NCBI RefSeq assembly: GCF_019649055.1
Contig: NW_026570243.1
Location: forward strand, 1,364,001-1,428,000
Direction: 5' to 3'
From: Paramacrobiotus metropolitanus
Lineage: Eukaryota > Tardigrada > Eutardigrada > Parachela > Macrobiotidae
DNA length: 64,000 nt
The notes beneath the pieces are model-generated. The model ran no database searches. It was given only the letters and a program-made list of their open reading frames with translations, and was not told where the DNA came from. Positions 11,804 to 23,825 of the stretch are shown here, one piece after another; the stretch's first letter is position 1, and each line of letters opens with the position of its first letter. The position numbers and the translations under genes were made by a program.

Positions 11804-12919
11804 TTAAACTGTTAAGCATACATTATATTTCCAGATCACTGCACATGTTACATGCGTCACCTGTGGAGTCGAAAGTGTGTTAACATTTGATCGTTCTGTA
11901 ACTCTGTTGCATCGAAACAGCCGCCGCACAGCTCTCCGGCAATCGCTGCTCATCGCCAGAAAAAATATCTGTAAAAACACGTTGACATAATTAGGAAGAA
12001 TTCTCCAGTAAATCCGTTTAAATTAACTTACAGTCGTGGATAACTGACCAGCATGAAAAGATAACCTCAACCACAAGGTCAACATGGCATTGCGTTCCGG
12101 AACCGGCACCATCCAGGCATAAACCGGATAGACGAGATATGTGACGCCATGTACTATAGCCGTCGCACCAAGCAGCTTGGCCATAGCCATTCGCTTGCGC
12201 AGAACGTTATTTGAGGTTTTGTTTACATTGTCACCTACACGCACTTGCCGCCGCTGTTTCTTTCTTATAATGGCCACAAAAAGGACCAAGTACACTACAA
12301 TGGTGAGGCAGATCGGAAGTATTTTTCCTACAACGGTTTCCACGGTGTACAGACTTCCTAACCGCATTGTCCCGCATATCTTCACCGGATCGATGGCCAC
12401 CGACGCCTCGAGGCCCGGAAAGAGATAGGTCACATGCAAACCGATTGTCAGCATGTAGACAAAGAGTAACTGGAGGAGCTGTGCTTTCCACGATGAAAAT
12501 CTTTTATACAGCATTGGTTTGGTAAAGGTTATCGCCATAAAACGATTTACCGCCAGAATACAAAGGCCCCAGATGCTGGCGCACAGAACCGTCAAATTAA
12601 AAAACAAGGCATACTGGCAAAAGGTCAACTGGTGGAAGACCGTTCGTGCTTCGATTTCCGCAATCAGGGTCCCGGTTAAGGTGAGCGGTAGGTGGATGAA
12701 AAATTCCTGGAGTTCTGTTAGAATCTGGCTGATTATTAGTAACCGGGATCCGTGGAACAACTTGCGCTCTTTGATCATGGCGGTTAGAAGAAGAAAGGAA
12801 AGGATGGTACCGAGCGAGCAGACAAACACCGTTACCGCTAAGTATAAGGCATAATGAAGCGGGTCATGGAGAATTAATGATCCAGGACTAACAACAAACG
12901 AGCTGTTATTACGAAACAT
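11804..12919 (-). CDS. Rhodopsin-like GPCR, 2 exons, orphan
   Basis: Exon 1 (12023-12919) runs from an ATG through most of a 7TM domain to a perfect GTAAGT donor after ...STT. The intron is about 54 bp with a TTTTTACAG acceptor. Exon 2 (11804-11968) continues in phase 0 with the end of TM7 (IFFLAM), a helix-8 segment (RRAVRRLFRC, with a possible palmitoylated Cys) and a Ser/Thr-containing tail. The product is about 350 residues. An N-glycosylation site (NNSS) lies at the extracellular N-terminus. The TM3 end reads LAVNRFMAI, so the usual DRY is NRF. TM6-TM7 are degenerate relative to CWxP. It differs clearly from the single-exon GPCR paralogues nearby. Class A membership is likely; ligand unknown. 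Confidence 0.75.
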
Positions 12920-13337
12920 TTCTCAGACAGGAGGAATTGTTACTTTCAGCAGAATACAAGTAAAGCAATATGGAAAGAATATGAATTCAACGGATTCTAG
13001 CAAATGAGGCAATCCTTTTGTACATCCCGGTTAGCACGTTATCCCCTCTTTGCATAATGACAGTAAAGAAATCTCGCTAATTAAATTATTACTGTAATGC
13101 TGCAAACGTCTTTATCATCACGCCATGGGATGGGTGCAATGCAGTGAATTGCGCAGACGGACGGAATGCTCAATTATGCATAGTAATTTCATTAGTATGA
13201 GGTTAGCTTTACCGTTATCCAATGCAGAATGGCTGTAAAAATATGAAACTAGTTTGTAATACAGTTTATGGCAAAACTAGTCAACGGCTTAATTACAAAG
13301 TTGAGATTTCTACTTAAGAGGAAAAATAGCAGGCAGG
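12920..13337. other. Intergenic
   Basis: AT-rich spacer between GPCR genes; no other feature seen. Confidence 0.5.
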
Positions 13338-14261
13338 TTACTTTCTCTGAAACAAATGTATGATAGTTTCCTTGAGTTCATGAAAGGTCAATACAAAACA
13401 AATAGGATCCGCTACAGCCTGCAACGTGGAGAGCGTCAGCACCACCGCTAAACAAATTTGTCCCAAGTCGACTCCAGCAAAAAACAGCACGGAGAAGTAA
13501 ACCTTTGCCGGCATCCAGAAAACCAGCAAGGTCATGGTTAATACGGTTAGGGTGAGAAACGAGCGATCCACGTGGCCGGCACGTCCACCTCCACCTGCAG
13601 TAGAATGACTGTGCGTTCCACGTAACGACTCATTAGCTGATATTTGCTTCATGCGCTTCCGTTGCGCCCACCAGATGACAGGAAATGCGGCAACCACTAA
13701 CGCAGATGGCAAATCATAAACCAGAAACTGATTAAAAATGTTGAACGGGTTGTCCATCGCAAAATCGTTGCAGAAATGGGGAATATGCAGAAAGCGGTAG
13801 ATAAAATATGGTACGACAATGATATGCATGTAAATGGCGGCTCCGCTGCAGATGATTAAAGCGGTTTTCCCGGTATGCAGATTTCGATAAGACAGCGGCC
13901 TAATTACCGCCCAGATTCGGTTAATGCTGATTAAGGCGTGTGCCTGAGCGACCAGCCCGGAGAATGTGTTATCCCAGTAGAACTGTGTGGCGCATAAGGA
14001 GGATATCTCCAGCTGCTCGCTTTTGTAAACCAACTTTGTCAAGTCGAAAAAGGCAACAATGCAAGCAAAGATGTTGGATAACAGTAAGTTTGCGACATAC
14101 AGTGAAAACGGTGTCTTATTCCGCACGCGAATAACATACAGCATGAATACCGCACCGTTTAGAAAAAATGCAATAATTGTTGTGATCGTATTAGAAGCAG
14201 CCAGTAACGGATTGCTTTCCGGGATTGAAAGGTCATCCGTGGTATTCCGGGACGCATTCAT
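13338..14261 (-). CDS. Lineage-specific rhodopsin-like GPCR, paralogue 1
   Basis: The start at 14261 (MNASRNTT) is chosen because the paralogues begin with the same glycosylated MNxSN-type N-terminus; the frame is open up to an earlier ATG at 14423. About 307 residues, seven hydrophobic segments. Family blocks present: TM2 SLYVANLLLSNIFACIVAFFD, TM3 end SINRIWAVIRP (NRIW instead of DRY), TM6 LLVFWMPAKVYFS (FWMP instead of CWxP) and TM7 VADPICFVLTF (DPxxF instead of NPxxY). It has an insertion of Gly/His/Ser in the third intracellular loop (HSHSTAGGGGRAG). Intronless. Part of a minus-strand cluster with the genes at 15925, 18132, 20786 and 47454. Confidence 0.85.
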   Translation of the reverse strand: MNASRNTTDDLSIPESNPLLAASNTITTIIAFFLNGAVFMLYVIRVRNKTPFSLYVANLLLSNIFACIVAFFDLTKLVYKSEQLEISSLCATQFYWDNTFSGLVAQAHALISINRIWAVIRPLSYRNLHTGKTALIICSGAAIYMHIIVVPYFIYRFLHIPHFCNDFAMDNPFNIFNQFLVYDLPSALVVAAFPVIWWAQRKRMKQISANESLRGTHSHSTAGGGGRAGHVDRSFLTLTVLTMTLLVFWMPAKVYFSVLFFAGVDLGQICLAVVLTLSTLQAVADPICFVLTFHELKETIIHLFQRK

Positions 14262-15924
14262 TGCGTTCAAACGACAAATATAATTAACGTTTCGCCTTAG
14301 TTCATTTCCAGAAACACTTAGAAAACAGGTAACTGCTACACACGCAATGAGTTCCTGTCCAGTTAAACCATGTTTGTGTAAAAATTTGTTTATAATGGAT
14401 ATTTGAAGCTGGTGATTGGACAAGTTTGATTTCCCAGGAGATGCGAAACAGTTAAATAAATAAAAGGCACACTAAAAGCCAACTTGAAAAATCCGTTTTT
14501 TTTTAAAATTAATGGTTAACGAGTACGAGTACGAGTCTTAGGAAACCGTTTTCACAAGCAAGACCTTAAAAGTGTAGCTTCAGTGGCATAGTATTCATAT
14601 TCCTTGCCGTCTACTACTGTGCCCTGCTACCATTTAAATAGTTAATTACGAAGGTTGAAGTACCCGCATCCCAACGGGACACAGATGCGGGTAATAACAT
14701 TCATACCAAGTGCGCTTTTCAGGTAGACTTGAGGGCCGGACACAGTCGCTGAATGCCCACAGGAACAGGAGCACAATGCGTACGCATTCTGTAACTGCAT
14801 GATATCCCAATGTCATTTGTTCAGCTGTACTGGGATCACTGGCTTTTATACACTTTTATCACGTATGAAAACATGTACTGTATTTATAACTGACCACAAT
14901 GCTGAGCTTCGTGAGATGCTAAATAACGTTGGAAATGTGCAAAGAAATAATTTATATCAGACGATATCGTGCTTCTATATGTTTTCAGTATAATACGGTT
15001 TCATTCTTTCGTTGCGCGGTTCAAACTGAATTGCCAGGAACATTAAATTAATCAAACGTTTCGCTGGTAATGGCGTAGCTCAGTGTTGTGTGGGAGATAC
15101 TTGATAAGTTACTGACTACTGAGGTCTGCACAAAAAGCAGGGTATCTTGTTTGACAATAACAAACGTGATCGCCAGATTACTGAATTTTGAGCCTAACTT
15201 CATATCAGCTAGTACTTCCTGTTCTAATCCACGCTAACCTAAACCGGCATCGTTCACTCGTGCGCCAACATTTTCCGGCGTTCTTTTCCTCAGCAGGACG
15301 CATAAATACCTGGCAACTTTTTTATCCCACCGCTTTCAGTATTTTAAAAAGCGATATCATTCACCATCCCTTATGATTAAACCTGCATGGGTAATTATAT
15401 GTACGCATCAAATACGTATCAACAATAGCATTTACAGCTAGTACAAAATAAACACGATACGAGTATTTTAATTATTGTGTTAGCAGTTGCCGAAGAGCGT
15501 ATCACAAGGCTTTAAACAACATAACGTGGTTTACAGAGGTCCTTGTCATTGTTAGGAGAAACATTTAACGCCACAGGGCAGCTTGAATGCGAAGCCCACA
15601 TAAAGGAGCGGAAAGGCCTTGAAGGTTATCCTTGTGCAAGGGAGTGGCGAGGTGAGGTTTTGAAGACTGTTCTTGTGCGCAGTACAGATGTGGGCGTCTC
15701 TCCAAATCTGTAAGAAGATATCATATGCACCAGAATCGACCGAGGAAGGACATTAGGTGCTAATGACATCTGCCCAAACGGAGGTTATTTTGGAGGAATT
15801 ACGACCTTGACCCCAAGGCATATAAGGATCGCCTTTTTTAAGACTGATTACTGTTGGATCTTACCTTTTCTGGAAGAATCACGCCAAGATAAAGCCGATA
15901 TAGGATTGTTTAGAAGGTATGGTC
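14262..15924. other. Intergenic
   Basis: No supported gene. The frames at 14799-14993 and 15188-15376 are short and unrecognised. Confidence 0.4.
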
Positions 15925-16878
15925 TCAAGAGGTTCCTTTAAAGCATGGGATCGGAAGGGCACTTCGCAACTCTTGAAAAGTCAAAACAAAACATATTGGA
16001 TCCGTAACAGCTTGCAGCATGGACAGTGTCAGAACAACGGCTAAGCACATCGGTCCGAAATTTACACCAGCAAAAATGAGTGCTGAAAAATAAATTTTAG
16101 CCGGCATCCAGAACACCAGTAAACTCGCTGTCAGGGCTGTTAAGGCCACAAAGGATTTGTCTCGCTGAATATGTCGTCCTTTGGTTGGATAACTCTGACC
16201 TCCAGATGACTCAAATTTGGCTGCAATTTGAGCCTTACGCTTTCGTTTCACTAACCAGACAACGGGATACGCTGTAATGGCCACCGCAGTCGGCAAAAGA
16301 AAAATAGCCACTTGGGCAAACGTGGTGAAGATTTTGTCGTATTTTGACCGGTCGCAGAAATATTCGACATGGAAAAAGCGATAAATGAAAAACGGAATAA
16401 CCATAACGTGGATGTATATAAATACTCCACCGCAGATTAGAAGACTCCTTTTCACCGTATGGAAACTTCGATAAGAATGTGGGTACGTAACAGCCCAAAT
16501 TCGGTTGATCCCGATTAAAGCATGGGCATGAGCCACCAAACCAGAAAACGTGTAATGCCAGTAAAACTTGGTTGCGCACAGTGATGATGGCGCTTCGCCT
16601 TCGTTATGGTACGCTATTATCGTGGGTAGCCCGTTCACGTAAATGGTTATGGCTAAATCGAAGAAAGCTGTAATGCAAAATAATGCATTGGCAAACAGGA
16701 GATTGGCGATAAAAAATGTGAAGGGCGCTTTGGCACGGATGCGGATGATGTAGAGTACTAAAACCGCCAAGTTGAGAGAGAACGCGACGACTGTTGTAGC
16801 AGCGGTAGAAATGGCCATTAATGGATCACCGCCTTGAACCGCTACTTTGGTTCTGGTAGTATTAGAGAAGTTCATCAT
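15925..16878 (-). CDS. Lineage-specific rhodopsin-like GPCR, paralogue 2
   Basis: The ATG at 16878 (MMNFSNTT) gives 317 residues; the open frame upstream begins with a non-ATG codon. It shares all family blocks with its neighbours: APFTFFIANLLFANALFC in TM2, FYWHYTFSGLVAHAHALIG in TM3, NRIWAVTYPHSYRSFHT in loop 2, FWMPAKIYFS in TM6 and DPICFVLTF in TM7. Extracellular loop 1 carries an extra segment (NGLPTIIAYHNEGEA) also seen in the copy at 47454 but missing from the copies at 18132 and 20786. This places 15925 and 47454 closest together. Orphan receptor. Confidence 0.85.
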   Translation of the reverse strand: MMNFSNTTRTKVAVQGGDPLMAISTAATTVVAFSLNLAVLVLYIIRIRAKAPFTFFIANLLFANALFCITAFFDLAITIYVNGLPTIIAYHNEGEAPSSLCATKFYWHYTFSGLVAHAHALIGINRIWAVTYPHSYRSFHTVKRSLLICGGVFIYIHVMVIPFFIYRFFHVEYFCDRSKYDKIFTTFAQVAIFLLPTAVAITAYPVVWLVKRKRKAQIAAKFESSGGQSYPTKGRHIQRDKSFVALTALTASLLVFWMPAKIYFSALIFAGVNFGPMCLAVVLTLSMLQAVTDPICFVLTFQELRSALPIPCFKGTS

Positions 16879-18131
16879 TATTTTCAATGGAATACGAAGA
16901 TCGTTTAAAACATCTTAATCTTTCATGTAAAGTAAGGCAAAAAGGGGAACAGCTGCAAAGGTCAGTCAGTCATGTACTGAAAAATTGAATGGACGATGTT
17001 GGAGTCATGGTGAAAATTTCCTCGTCCTAGGTAGCACCATATATTGATCGACTTAATTGCACACGATGTTTGCTAGGGTTAAATTTGAACCCAAAGAAAA
17101 ATAACGGTGTTTTGAAAAGGAGCACTTCATAAGGGGCTCTGGCATTCAGTACAGTATTATACATCACCAACTGGAATTAACTGCTAGTCATGTCCAAGTT
17201 TATAACACTTGCAAGCGTGCTGTATCTGTAAACAGAAATTAGGAGTGTTTGCCGCCGAAAGGTCAGAAATTTAATTGCGCACTTGCATGCCTTTGAGATC
17301 GGTTCAAGTAGCGGTAAGCTTTATTTTGTTACGCCGTAATTGCACTGTGCAGATGTATTAGTATGGACTACGATAGAGAGCTTCTACCACTTCATAATAA
17401 TTATTTTAGATAGCTGCTTCAGGGTAACCAATAAGGTTCGGAAATAGATTTAACAAAAGAGGCTGATTGGGTTTCCAGGAAAGAAAACTGACACAAGAAG
17501 GTAATTACACATTCTGGACAGAGGAAAACAGTCTGGTATTTCGTGACGGCATTTCCCTGGCAGCACAAAAAGCCGATGGTGCGGAACGTCACAGCATTCA
17601 GTAATTTAGCGCAGACATCACGGCTGCCTAGCTGGAATAGCAACGGAAATGACAAAGCAGTAGAAACTACAGAAGTTTCAAGGATTGGCAGTTCCATATA
17701 ATTTTGTAGCCTCTTGCTTTTGAAACAATGGGAATTTGAGGACCTTCAGCCAAACAGTTTCCAGGAAACTGGGGGAGGATAATTATTGCAACGGGAAAAC
17801 ACTGATTTAAGGATGTTCGACATCTGGTGGTTTCGTCTCTCAGCTTAATTAATTTGTTTATTAATTTTTGTTTGCTGACGTCTAAAATGGCGCACCCCGA
17901 GCGCTGTAACGCTGTTACATAATAATAAGAGCAACATATCAGTGACCAGCGGGTTCGACTGCTTGACACAACAAAATTTCCGAACTGTTCCCAACGTTTT
18001 GCACTCGGACATTGTTCATTGCGTTTTCATTCTTTGAAATGTCGTATTTATCAGAAAATCAGCCAGAAAATAATTAGAAAAATAGATAAAAGAGTACTAC
18101 TAACAAGCAAGTTATCAAGTGCACAGAAACT
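16879..18131. other. Intergenic
   Basis: Two adjoining minus-strand open frames (17419-17697, 17667-17969) show no recognisable domain, signal peptide or splice logic. They are not called. Confidence 0.35.
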
Positions 18132-19043
18132 TCAGTTCCGCTTAACGTAATTAAACCACATAGCGCGCTTAAGCTCATGGAACGTCAATACGAAACAAAT
18201 CGGATCAGCTACAGCTTGCAGCGTGGACAACGTTAAAACCACAGCTAAGCAAATTCGCCCAAGATCCACACCGACAAAGGTCAACGCTGAAAAGTACACT
18301 TTTGCCGGCATCCAAAACACCACAATCGTCACCGTTAATGCCGTCAGTGTCAAAAAAGACTTGTCACTGGAATGATGACGACCGTGGGCAAAATGACTGT
18401 TGCGGTATACAGATTGATTGGCCAACACTTGCGTCATGCGTTTACGCTGAATCCACCACACCACGGGGTACGCTGCAATGGCTACTGCCGATGGAAACAG
18501 ATAGACGACAATTTGGATGAGCACAGAAAACACTTTATCTGACCGGAAGTGCGAGCAAAAATCGTCGATACAGGAGAGACGGTAGACAAAAAACGGGACG
18601 ACGATGATGTGCATATAAGTCAGCGCCGCTCCGCAGATAAGCAGAGAAGTCTTGGTTGAATGAAAATTCCGGTATGAAATGGGAAAAATCACCGCCCAGA
18701 TGCGGTTCATGCTGATCAGGGCGTGCGCCTGCGCGACTAAACCGGAAAACGTGTAGTCCCAGTAGAATCTGGTAGCACATAACGATGACGCTTCCCACTG
18801 CTCATGACGATAAATCAATTTCGCCAAATCAAAAAAGGCAATAAAGCAGGCAAAAATATTGGAAAATAATAAATTGGCCACAAAAAGCGTGAACGGGGCT
18901 TTGTGGCGCACGCGAATAATGTATAGTGCCAAAACGGCAAGATTTAGGAAAAACGCCACAATCGTTGTCACGGTATTGGAAATAGCCAACAGTGGGCTGT
19001 CGCCTGAACTGGGTGATTTGCCGGTAGAGTTGCTCATGTTCAT
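18132..19043 (-). CDS. Lineage-specific rhodopsin-like GPCR, paralogue 3
   Basis: The start at 19043 (MNMSNSTG) aligns with the other copies, giving 303 residues; the frame is open to 19094. Family blocks: APFTLFVANLLFSNIFACF, LISMNRIWAVIFPISYRNF, FWMPAKVYFSALTFVGVDLG and VADPICFVLTFHEL. It is closest to the copy at 13338, sharing DLAKLIY and the short extracellular loop 1. Conserved cysteines (SLCAT before TM3 and DFC in loop 2) could form the standard class A disulfide. Intronless and intact. Confidence 0.85.
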   Translation of the reverse strand: MNMSNSTGKSPSSGDSPLLAISNTVTTIVAFFLNLAVLALYIIRVRHKAPFTLFVANLLFSNIFACFIAFFDLAKLIYRHEQWEASSLCATRFYWDYTFSGLVAQAHALISMNRIWAVIFPISYRNFHSTKTSLLICGAALTYMHIIVVPFFVYRLSCIDDFCSHFRSDKVFSVLIQIVVYLFPSAVAIAAYPVVWWIQRKRMTQVLANQSVYRNSHFAHGRHHSSDKSFLTLTALTVTIVVFWMPAKVYFSALTFVGVDLGRICLAVVLTLSTLQAVADPICFVLTFHELKRAMWFNYVKRN

Positions 19044-20785
19044 CTTTGTCAATAAATATTTTAAGTGATTAGGCAAGAAGGAACACTCAAACAAACCAAG
19101 AGGTAATAGCGGTAGGATTTAGATTGTAAGATGTTAGTAGCAGAAGACGTTTTCCAGTACTTGCAAGGAGAACCTTTGGTTTAATCATATAATTTTGGGA
19201 TTTACCCCAGAACTCGGACAAGTGATGTAACCGAAATAAAGCCGCAAAATGACAACGCTTGGTTAATTTTCAGGGACGACTGAATCACGTTGTAGTAACG
19301 AGCTAAATTTTTGCAACGTTAATTCTGAGACATATAATGTCCAGATTTGTTCTAGCGACGACCAGATGAGCAAAGCAGCAAATTAGTAAGTGCAGATCTC
19401 TAAGAAATATTCTTCCAAGAAGCTGCCACTAGGTTTGGCTATTAATAAAAAATGTCACGCAATGCTACTTCAGAGGAACAAGACCTAACTGCCCTAAGGT
19501 GCATTCTCCCAACGCAGGAAATTTGTCGGATCGCTTTAATATAGATACTTACCGGCTTGCTGTACATATTAAGTTTTTATCCTGAGCAAACAGCATGGGG
19601 CCGTTTTCTTTAATAGAAGGTCAGCTGTCTCAGAGTGCTGATTGTGTTAAGGAAATTGGAACCATCTGATCAAACTGCCCACACATGGCGTGTCAGGTTA
19701 ACTGCTCATCATATAAGTGGCTGCTGTGTCATCGTCGTGATGTAACCCTTTGATCTACAGTAACCAAGGTTTTTGGATTGCGCTTTTTCTCAAAGAAATC
19801 TCATTTTACCGCTGTGTCGCTGTGTCATATTAAGAAGGTGCTCTAACATGAGAGCAAGCACTCCAAACAAGATTAATAACAACCTGCAAAAACATATTTG
19901 TCTGTCAAAAACACAGTCTCAAAAATGATGCAGTGGCCCATTACCATTCGCAGGTAATCACAGCCACTAGCAACGCCTTTTTTATGTAATGGGGTATATC
20001 TATGATTAAAAAAAGTATCTGATTTCCGAAAACGCTAAACAACTGTCCAGTAAACCCTCGAAATACGGTGAAACCAACAAATTTGAGCGCGCTGATTAGG
20101 CATCAGAGAAACTAATAACTGGCAGATATATATCATAGAGACATAACTTTGTTGCTGCAATTTCTACAGACGATATCCCAAGGAAAAATAGTCTCCATCT
20201 GCTATTTAAAACATACTAATTACTGCGGTATAAAGGTCAACGTGGCTATATACAGGCCGCACTTCGTTCTGTAAGGAATCGATGTTACCTTTGATCCTGG
20301 CGCCATGAAGAAAAGAAATCAATAAACGAGCTGCTAAATTAAAAAACCGGAGCCGAACCCGCGGCAGCAATGCCTAAACCCGAATTTAAACGCCATCGGA
20401 TTAGTTTACTCTGCTTATGTAAATCTCCTCACACCCAAAAGTTAGGCGGACCCAATTGAAGTGGACCTTTATGTTTACTGGAGTTGACAACCAAAGTGAC
20501 GCAAAACTGTTAATAAAGCATGTGAGCACACTGTGATTAGCTGGAGTACAATCAGACTATCGGACTTAAGATTATTAAAGTAAGGCATATTTTTGTTCGC
20601 TTCCCGAACTTTATTTATAAATTTTTCGATTTTGGGTTTACAGGTGGTGACGTATTATGCTTTTGCAATTTCAATAAGCATCACATGTAAGTACAGACTG
20701 AATACTAAGAAACAAGATTTGCAATTAATCATAAAACAAATATGCAATGTAAAAAATATATTAGTAGGGTGGATTTGGTGGATTC
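19044..20785. other. Intergenic
   Basis: No gene or structured repeat recognised in this 1.7-kb spacer. Confidence 0.4.
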
Positions 20786-21706
20786 TCATAGTTTTTTCTT
20801 ATAGCATGCTATCAAAACGGCATTTCTAAGCTCTTGAAAAGTCAGAACGAAACAAATCGGATCCGCTACAGCTTGAAGCGTTGCTAGCGTCAAAACAATA
20901 TTTAAACAGATTGGTCCAAGATTTACGCCAGCAAAAATGAGTGCTGAAAAATAAACTTTAGCCGGCATCCAAAAAACCAATAAACTTGCGGTTAGAGCAG
21001 TTAAGGTCACAAAGGACCTGTCTCTTTGATTATTTCTTTCTTTAGTAGGATATCCAGGTCGACCACCAGATAACTCGATGCTTGCTGTAATCTGAGCCAC
21101 TTTCTTTCGCTTCACGAACCACACAATTGGATATGCCATAACGGCCATTGCAGTCGGCAGAAGAAAAACAATAACTTGACTAAACATGGTGAAAATTATG
21201 TCGTACTTGAAGGAATGGCAAAAGTTGTCGACACTGAGAAAACGGTAGATATAGTACGGAACAACGACAAGATGCATATATATGAATAATCCGCCGCAGA
21301 TGAGAAGAGACCTTTTCGCCGTATGGAAACTCCGATACGAATGCGGATAAGTGATTGCCCAGACCCGGTTGACGCCGATCAAAGCGTGGGCGTGAGCCAC
21401 CAAACCAGATAAAGTGTAATGCCAATAAAACTGAGTGGCGCACAATGGCGATGACGTTTGCCGGTCCTCTCGGTAAATCGCTATGGCTAAATCGAAAAAG
21501 GCGGTAATACAAAACATTATATTGGCAAACAGAAGATTGGCTATGAAAAACGTAAATGGCGCTTTGGAGCGGATGCGGATAATGTAGAGCAAGAAAACCG
21601 CAACGTTCAGAAAAAACGCGACGATTGTCGTAACAGCGCCGGAAACAGCCAACAATGGATCGTCATTTTGTGTCGTTACTTTGCTGGCATTATTAGTGGA
21701 GTTCAT
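20786..21706 (-). CDS. Lineage-specific rhodopsin-like GPCR, paralogue 4
   Basis: The start at 21706 (MNSTNNAS) is chosen by alignment, giving 306 residues. It has two N-glycosylation sites at the N-terminus and family blocks APFTFFIANLLFANIMFCI, LIGVNRVWAITYPHSYRSFH, FWMPAKVYFSALIFAGVNLG and VADPICFVLTFQEL. The NR[IV]W, FWMP and DPICF substitutions are shared with the other copies. The C-terminus is short and basic (CYKKKL) without a clear tail. It is the last receptor before the retrotransposon at 23237. Confidence 0.85.
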   Translation of the reverse strand: MNSTNNASKVTTQNDDPLLAVSGAVTTIVAFFLNVAVFLLYIIRIRSKAPFTFFIANLLFANIMFCITAFFDLAIAIYREDRQTSSPLCATQFYWHYTLSGLVAHAHALIGVNRVWAITYPHSYRSFHTAKRSLLICGGLFIYMHLVVVPYYIYRFLSVDNFCHSFKYDIIFTMFSQVIVFLLPTAMAVMAYPIVWFVKRKKVAQITASIELSGGRPGYPTKERNNQRDRSFVTLTALTASLLVFWMPAKVYFSALIFAGVNLGPICLNIVLTLATLQAVADPICFVLTFQELRNAVLIACYKKKL

Positions 21707-22860
21707 TGTTATGTTGAACGGTATCAAAACTTTCACTTTCCGGATCATCGTAATACAGGAGAGATTTTCCAGGGAAAGTGCAGACTGAGGGAAGATACCG
21801 CAGTATTATATGGAAAATATTGCGGTCACAATTTAAAGCTCCTCGTCGTGGAAGACACCAAATTTATTCTGATGGACATAATATATATGAGAGAGTCAGG
21901 CGGAATGGTTTTCCAACTAGCGACGATGTCCTGCTTATCGTTAGAAGTATTTTTAAAGTGCAGTACCAACGTCTGACAAAGCTGTTGATAATAAATTGTA
22001 ATTTGGTGTATTGCCGACCAGAAATCATTAGCATTCGCTCCTGGATAGCAAATACGCAGATAGGCCTGCAGTCAACCCTGTGTTATCAAACTTAAGAATC
22101 TCTGGAACGCTGCAGCAAAAGTGTTATAAACACGCCGCAGTTATTGTATGCGTTACAAGTTTTGAAAAATGCACGGTTGGAGCTACCCGTAATGGTCGAT
22201 TTATGTAAGTTACATTGTATTTGCAGGCAAGGCTCTAGAATAATTTTTAACAAATAGAGACGTCACTGGTGTTGTAAGTATTAAGAAAGTATTAGGTTTT
22301 GCTGGCTGCACTTTACAGATACAGAAGGATTTTCAGCATATCGGCCATGGTTTTAGCGTAATTAAATGACTCTACGCCTCGTCATTTACGCCTTTTTCAT
22401 CGTTTTAATGATTAATGGATCAACGCACCATGGATTACAGCTACCGAGAGATCATGAGTTATGACCTTACTGTTTAAACTACGGACGCTTTTACTGATGT
22501 TTTGTAAGCGGATGTTACCCAATACATATTTTGACGTGGTTATGTTACTTATTAATGAACTATTGCGAATCAGCATTCAAGAAAGAGCTGGTAGAACTGT
22601 TAATATTTCAATCCATGCAGTGTTTAATTAGCCGGTAAAATTTCTATATTTCATCAAAACCGAGCGGATGACTGGGGCAGTCCGCTGGGTAGTGCGCTGA
22701 AATATTTGATTATATTTCCCTGCAATTCGTATGTACAATAACACCCGAATCGAGCGACAGCGCAACAATTAGCTATCTGTACTAACCTACTGCCGATGGT
22801 GATGCCATACAAAAGGCCGATATCCTTTGGAAGCTATAGGTTTTATGGCCTAAGGTTACT
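21707..22860. other. Intergenic
   Basis: No supported gene. Overlapping frames at 21668-22095 run antisense to the receptor start and are not called. Confidence 0.4.
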
Positions 22861-22877
22861 GCGTAACCTGTGCGATT

Positions 22878-23186
22878 ATTGGCAGCGTGTTAGCCATTGG
22901 TCACTTCATGGGGAAGCGGGATGTAACACCGCCCCGAAGGAGACCGTATAAATAGCTGTCCCGGGAAGGTTTATCCTCAACAGATCTTTTTAGTTTTAGT
23001 TTTCGCTGCCAAGGTTCAACTAGTCTTTAGACATTTGATACCGCAGCGAATCGTGTTAGCTTTTTGATCTTCCCACCGTCCCTCCCTTACCAGATTTAAT
23101 TGAGAGGAGGTTTTCGGTTGCACCCTCGGTACAACCGTCCTGTTTTTGTTTGGTTTTTGTTGGTATTTTATATGCTCAGAAATAAA
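22878..23186 (+). promoter_or_regulatory. Core promoter-like block, possibly a solo LTR of another family
   Basis: Inverted CCAAT boxes (ATTGG at 22878 and 22896), a strong TATAAATA at 22947-22954 and an AATAAA at 23181-23186 occur in the order and spacing of a compact LTR (U3-R-U5). No gene follows, because the 5' LTR of the large element begins at 23237. I see no second copy in the window. Confidence 0.35.
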
Positions 23187-23236
23187 TACCGAACGAGAGA
23201 AAAAACTGTTGTTGTTTGCTGCGTACGCGATACAAT

Positions 23237-23808
23237 TGACGTGTGGGAGTAGGATCACACGCCGGAGTACGTACAGGATGCTGACTGTCCGCCTTCCACC
23301 TGCAACACAAACGGATAATCTAGTCAATCTCTTCTGTGATTTGCTGTTCTCTTTTACTAGCGATGTATATGATGTCATAACGCCAAGTCTATATAAGTTC
23401 TTGTTACTTCTAATATCGGTATCAGTAGTCTGAGATTTACTTCTGAGACTGCTTTCTAATTACGATTTTCTAGTGTCGTGAACTGTGATGTGAATTGGAT
23501 AAAGAGACAGCAATACTTGTTCCTACGGAAGTGCATAGTCGTTCCCGGATTATCGCTTAGTATACAGGTTTGCTCGTGACACAATCGTCCTAGCTCTTGC
23601 TGATCCTCACAGGACTTACGACCGGAGATTGTAGTTGGACTATCGTTAGGGATTCCTGACTCGTGTTCCAGACTCGTTCGTCTTATCTCCACCATAGTTC
23701 TTCCGTTACAGTTTGAGAGTACGAGTGCCTACCGATTGAGCATTACAGGCGTGGAAGAGTAAAGATTGTTCATGGAGCCTTAAACGGCGTGAACGCTTAT
23801 ACACGACA
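23237..23808 (+). repeat. 5' LTR of the large element
   Basis: Starts TGACGTGTGGGAG and ends TACACGACA. The start is fixed by comparing three copies, which all share TGACGT, and by the G-rich tract preceding the 3' copy. Contains a TATATAAG box at 23390-23397 as the likely promoter. It differs from the 3' LTR at about 23384 (C/G) and 23753 (G/A). Confidence 0.9.
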
Positions 23809-23825
23809 TGGCGCCCACCGGTGTC
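23809..23825 (+). other. Primer binding site (PBS)
   Basis: TGGCGCCCACCGGTGTC begins directly after the LTR, with the TGG expected to pair with a tRNA 3' CCA. The same site follows the LTR at 54412. I could not identify the primer tRNA; the complement would end GGTGGGCG-CCA. Confidence 0.7.

Noticed and set aside
17419-17969. Overlapping minus-strand frames between GPCR genes
   Set aside because: Checked for decayed GPCR blocks (FWMP, DPICF, NRIW); none present.
23242-23250. LTR start at TGTGGGAG
   Set aside because: All three copies share TGACG just upstream and the G-rich tract at 46721 abuts TGACG, so the LTR starts five bases earlier.
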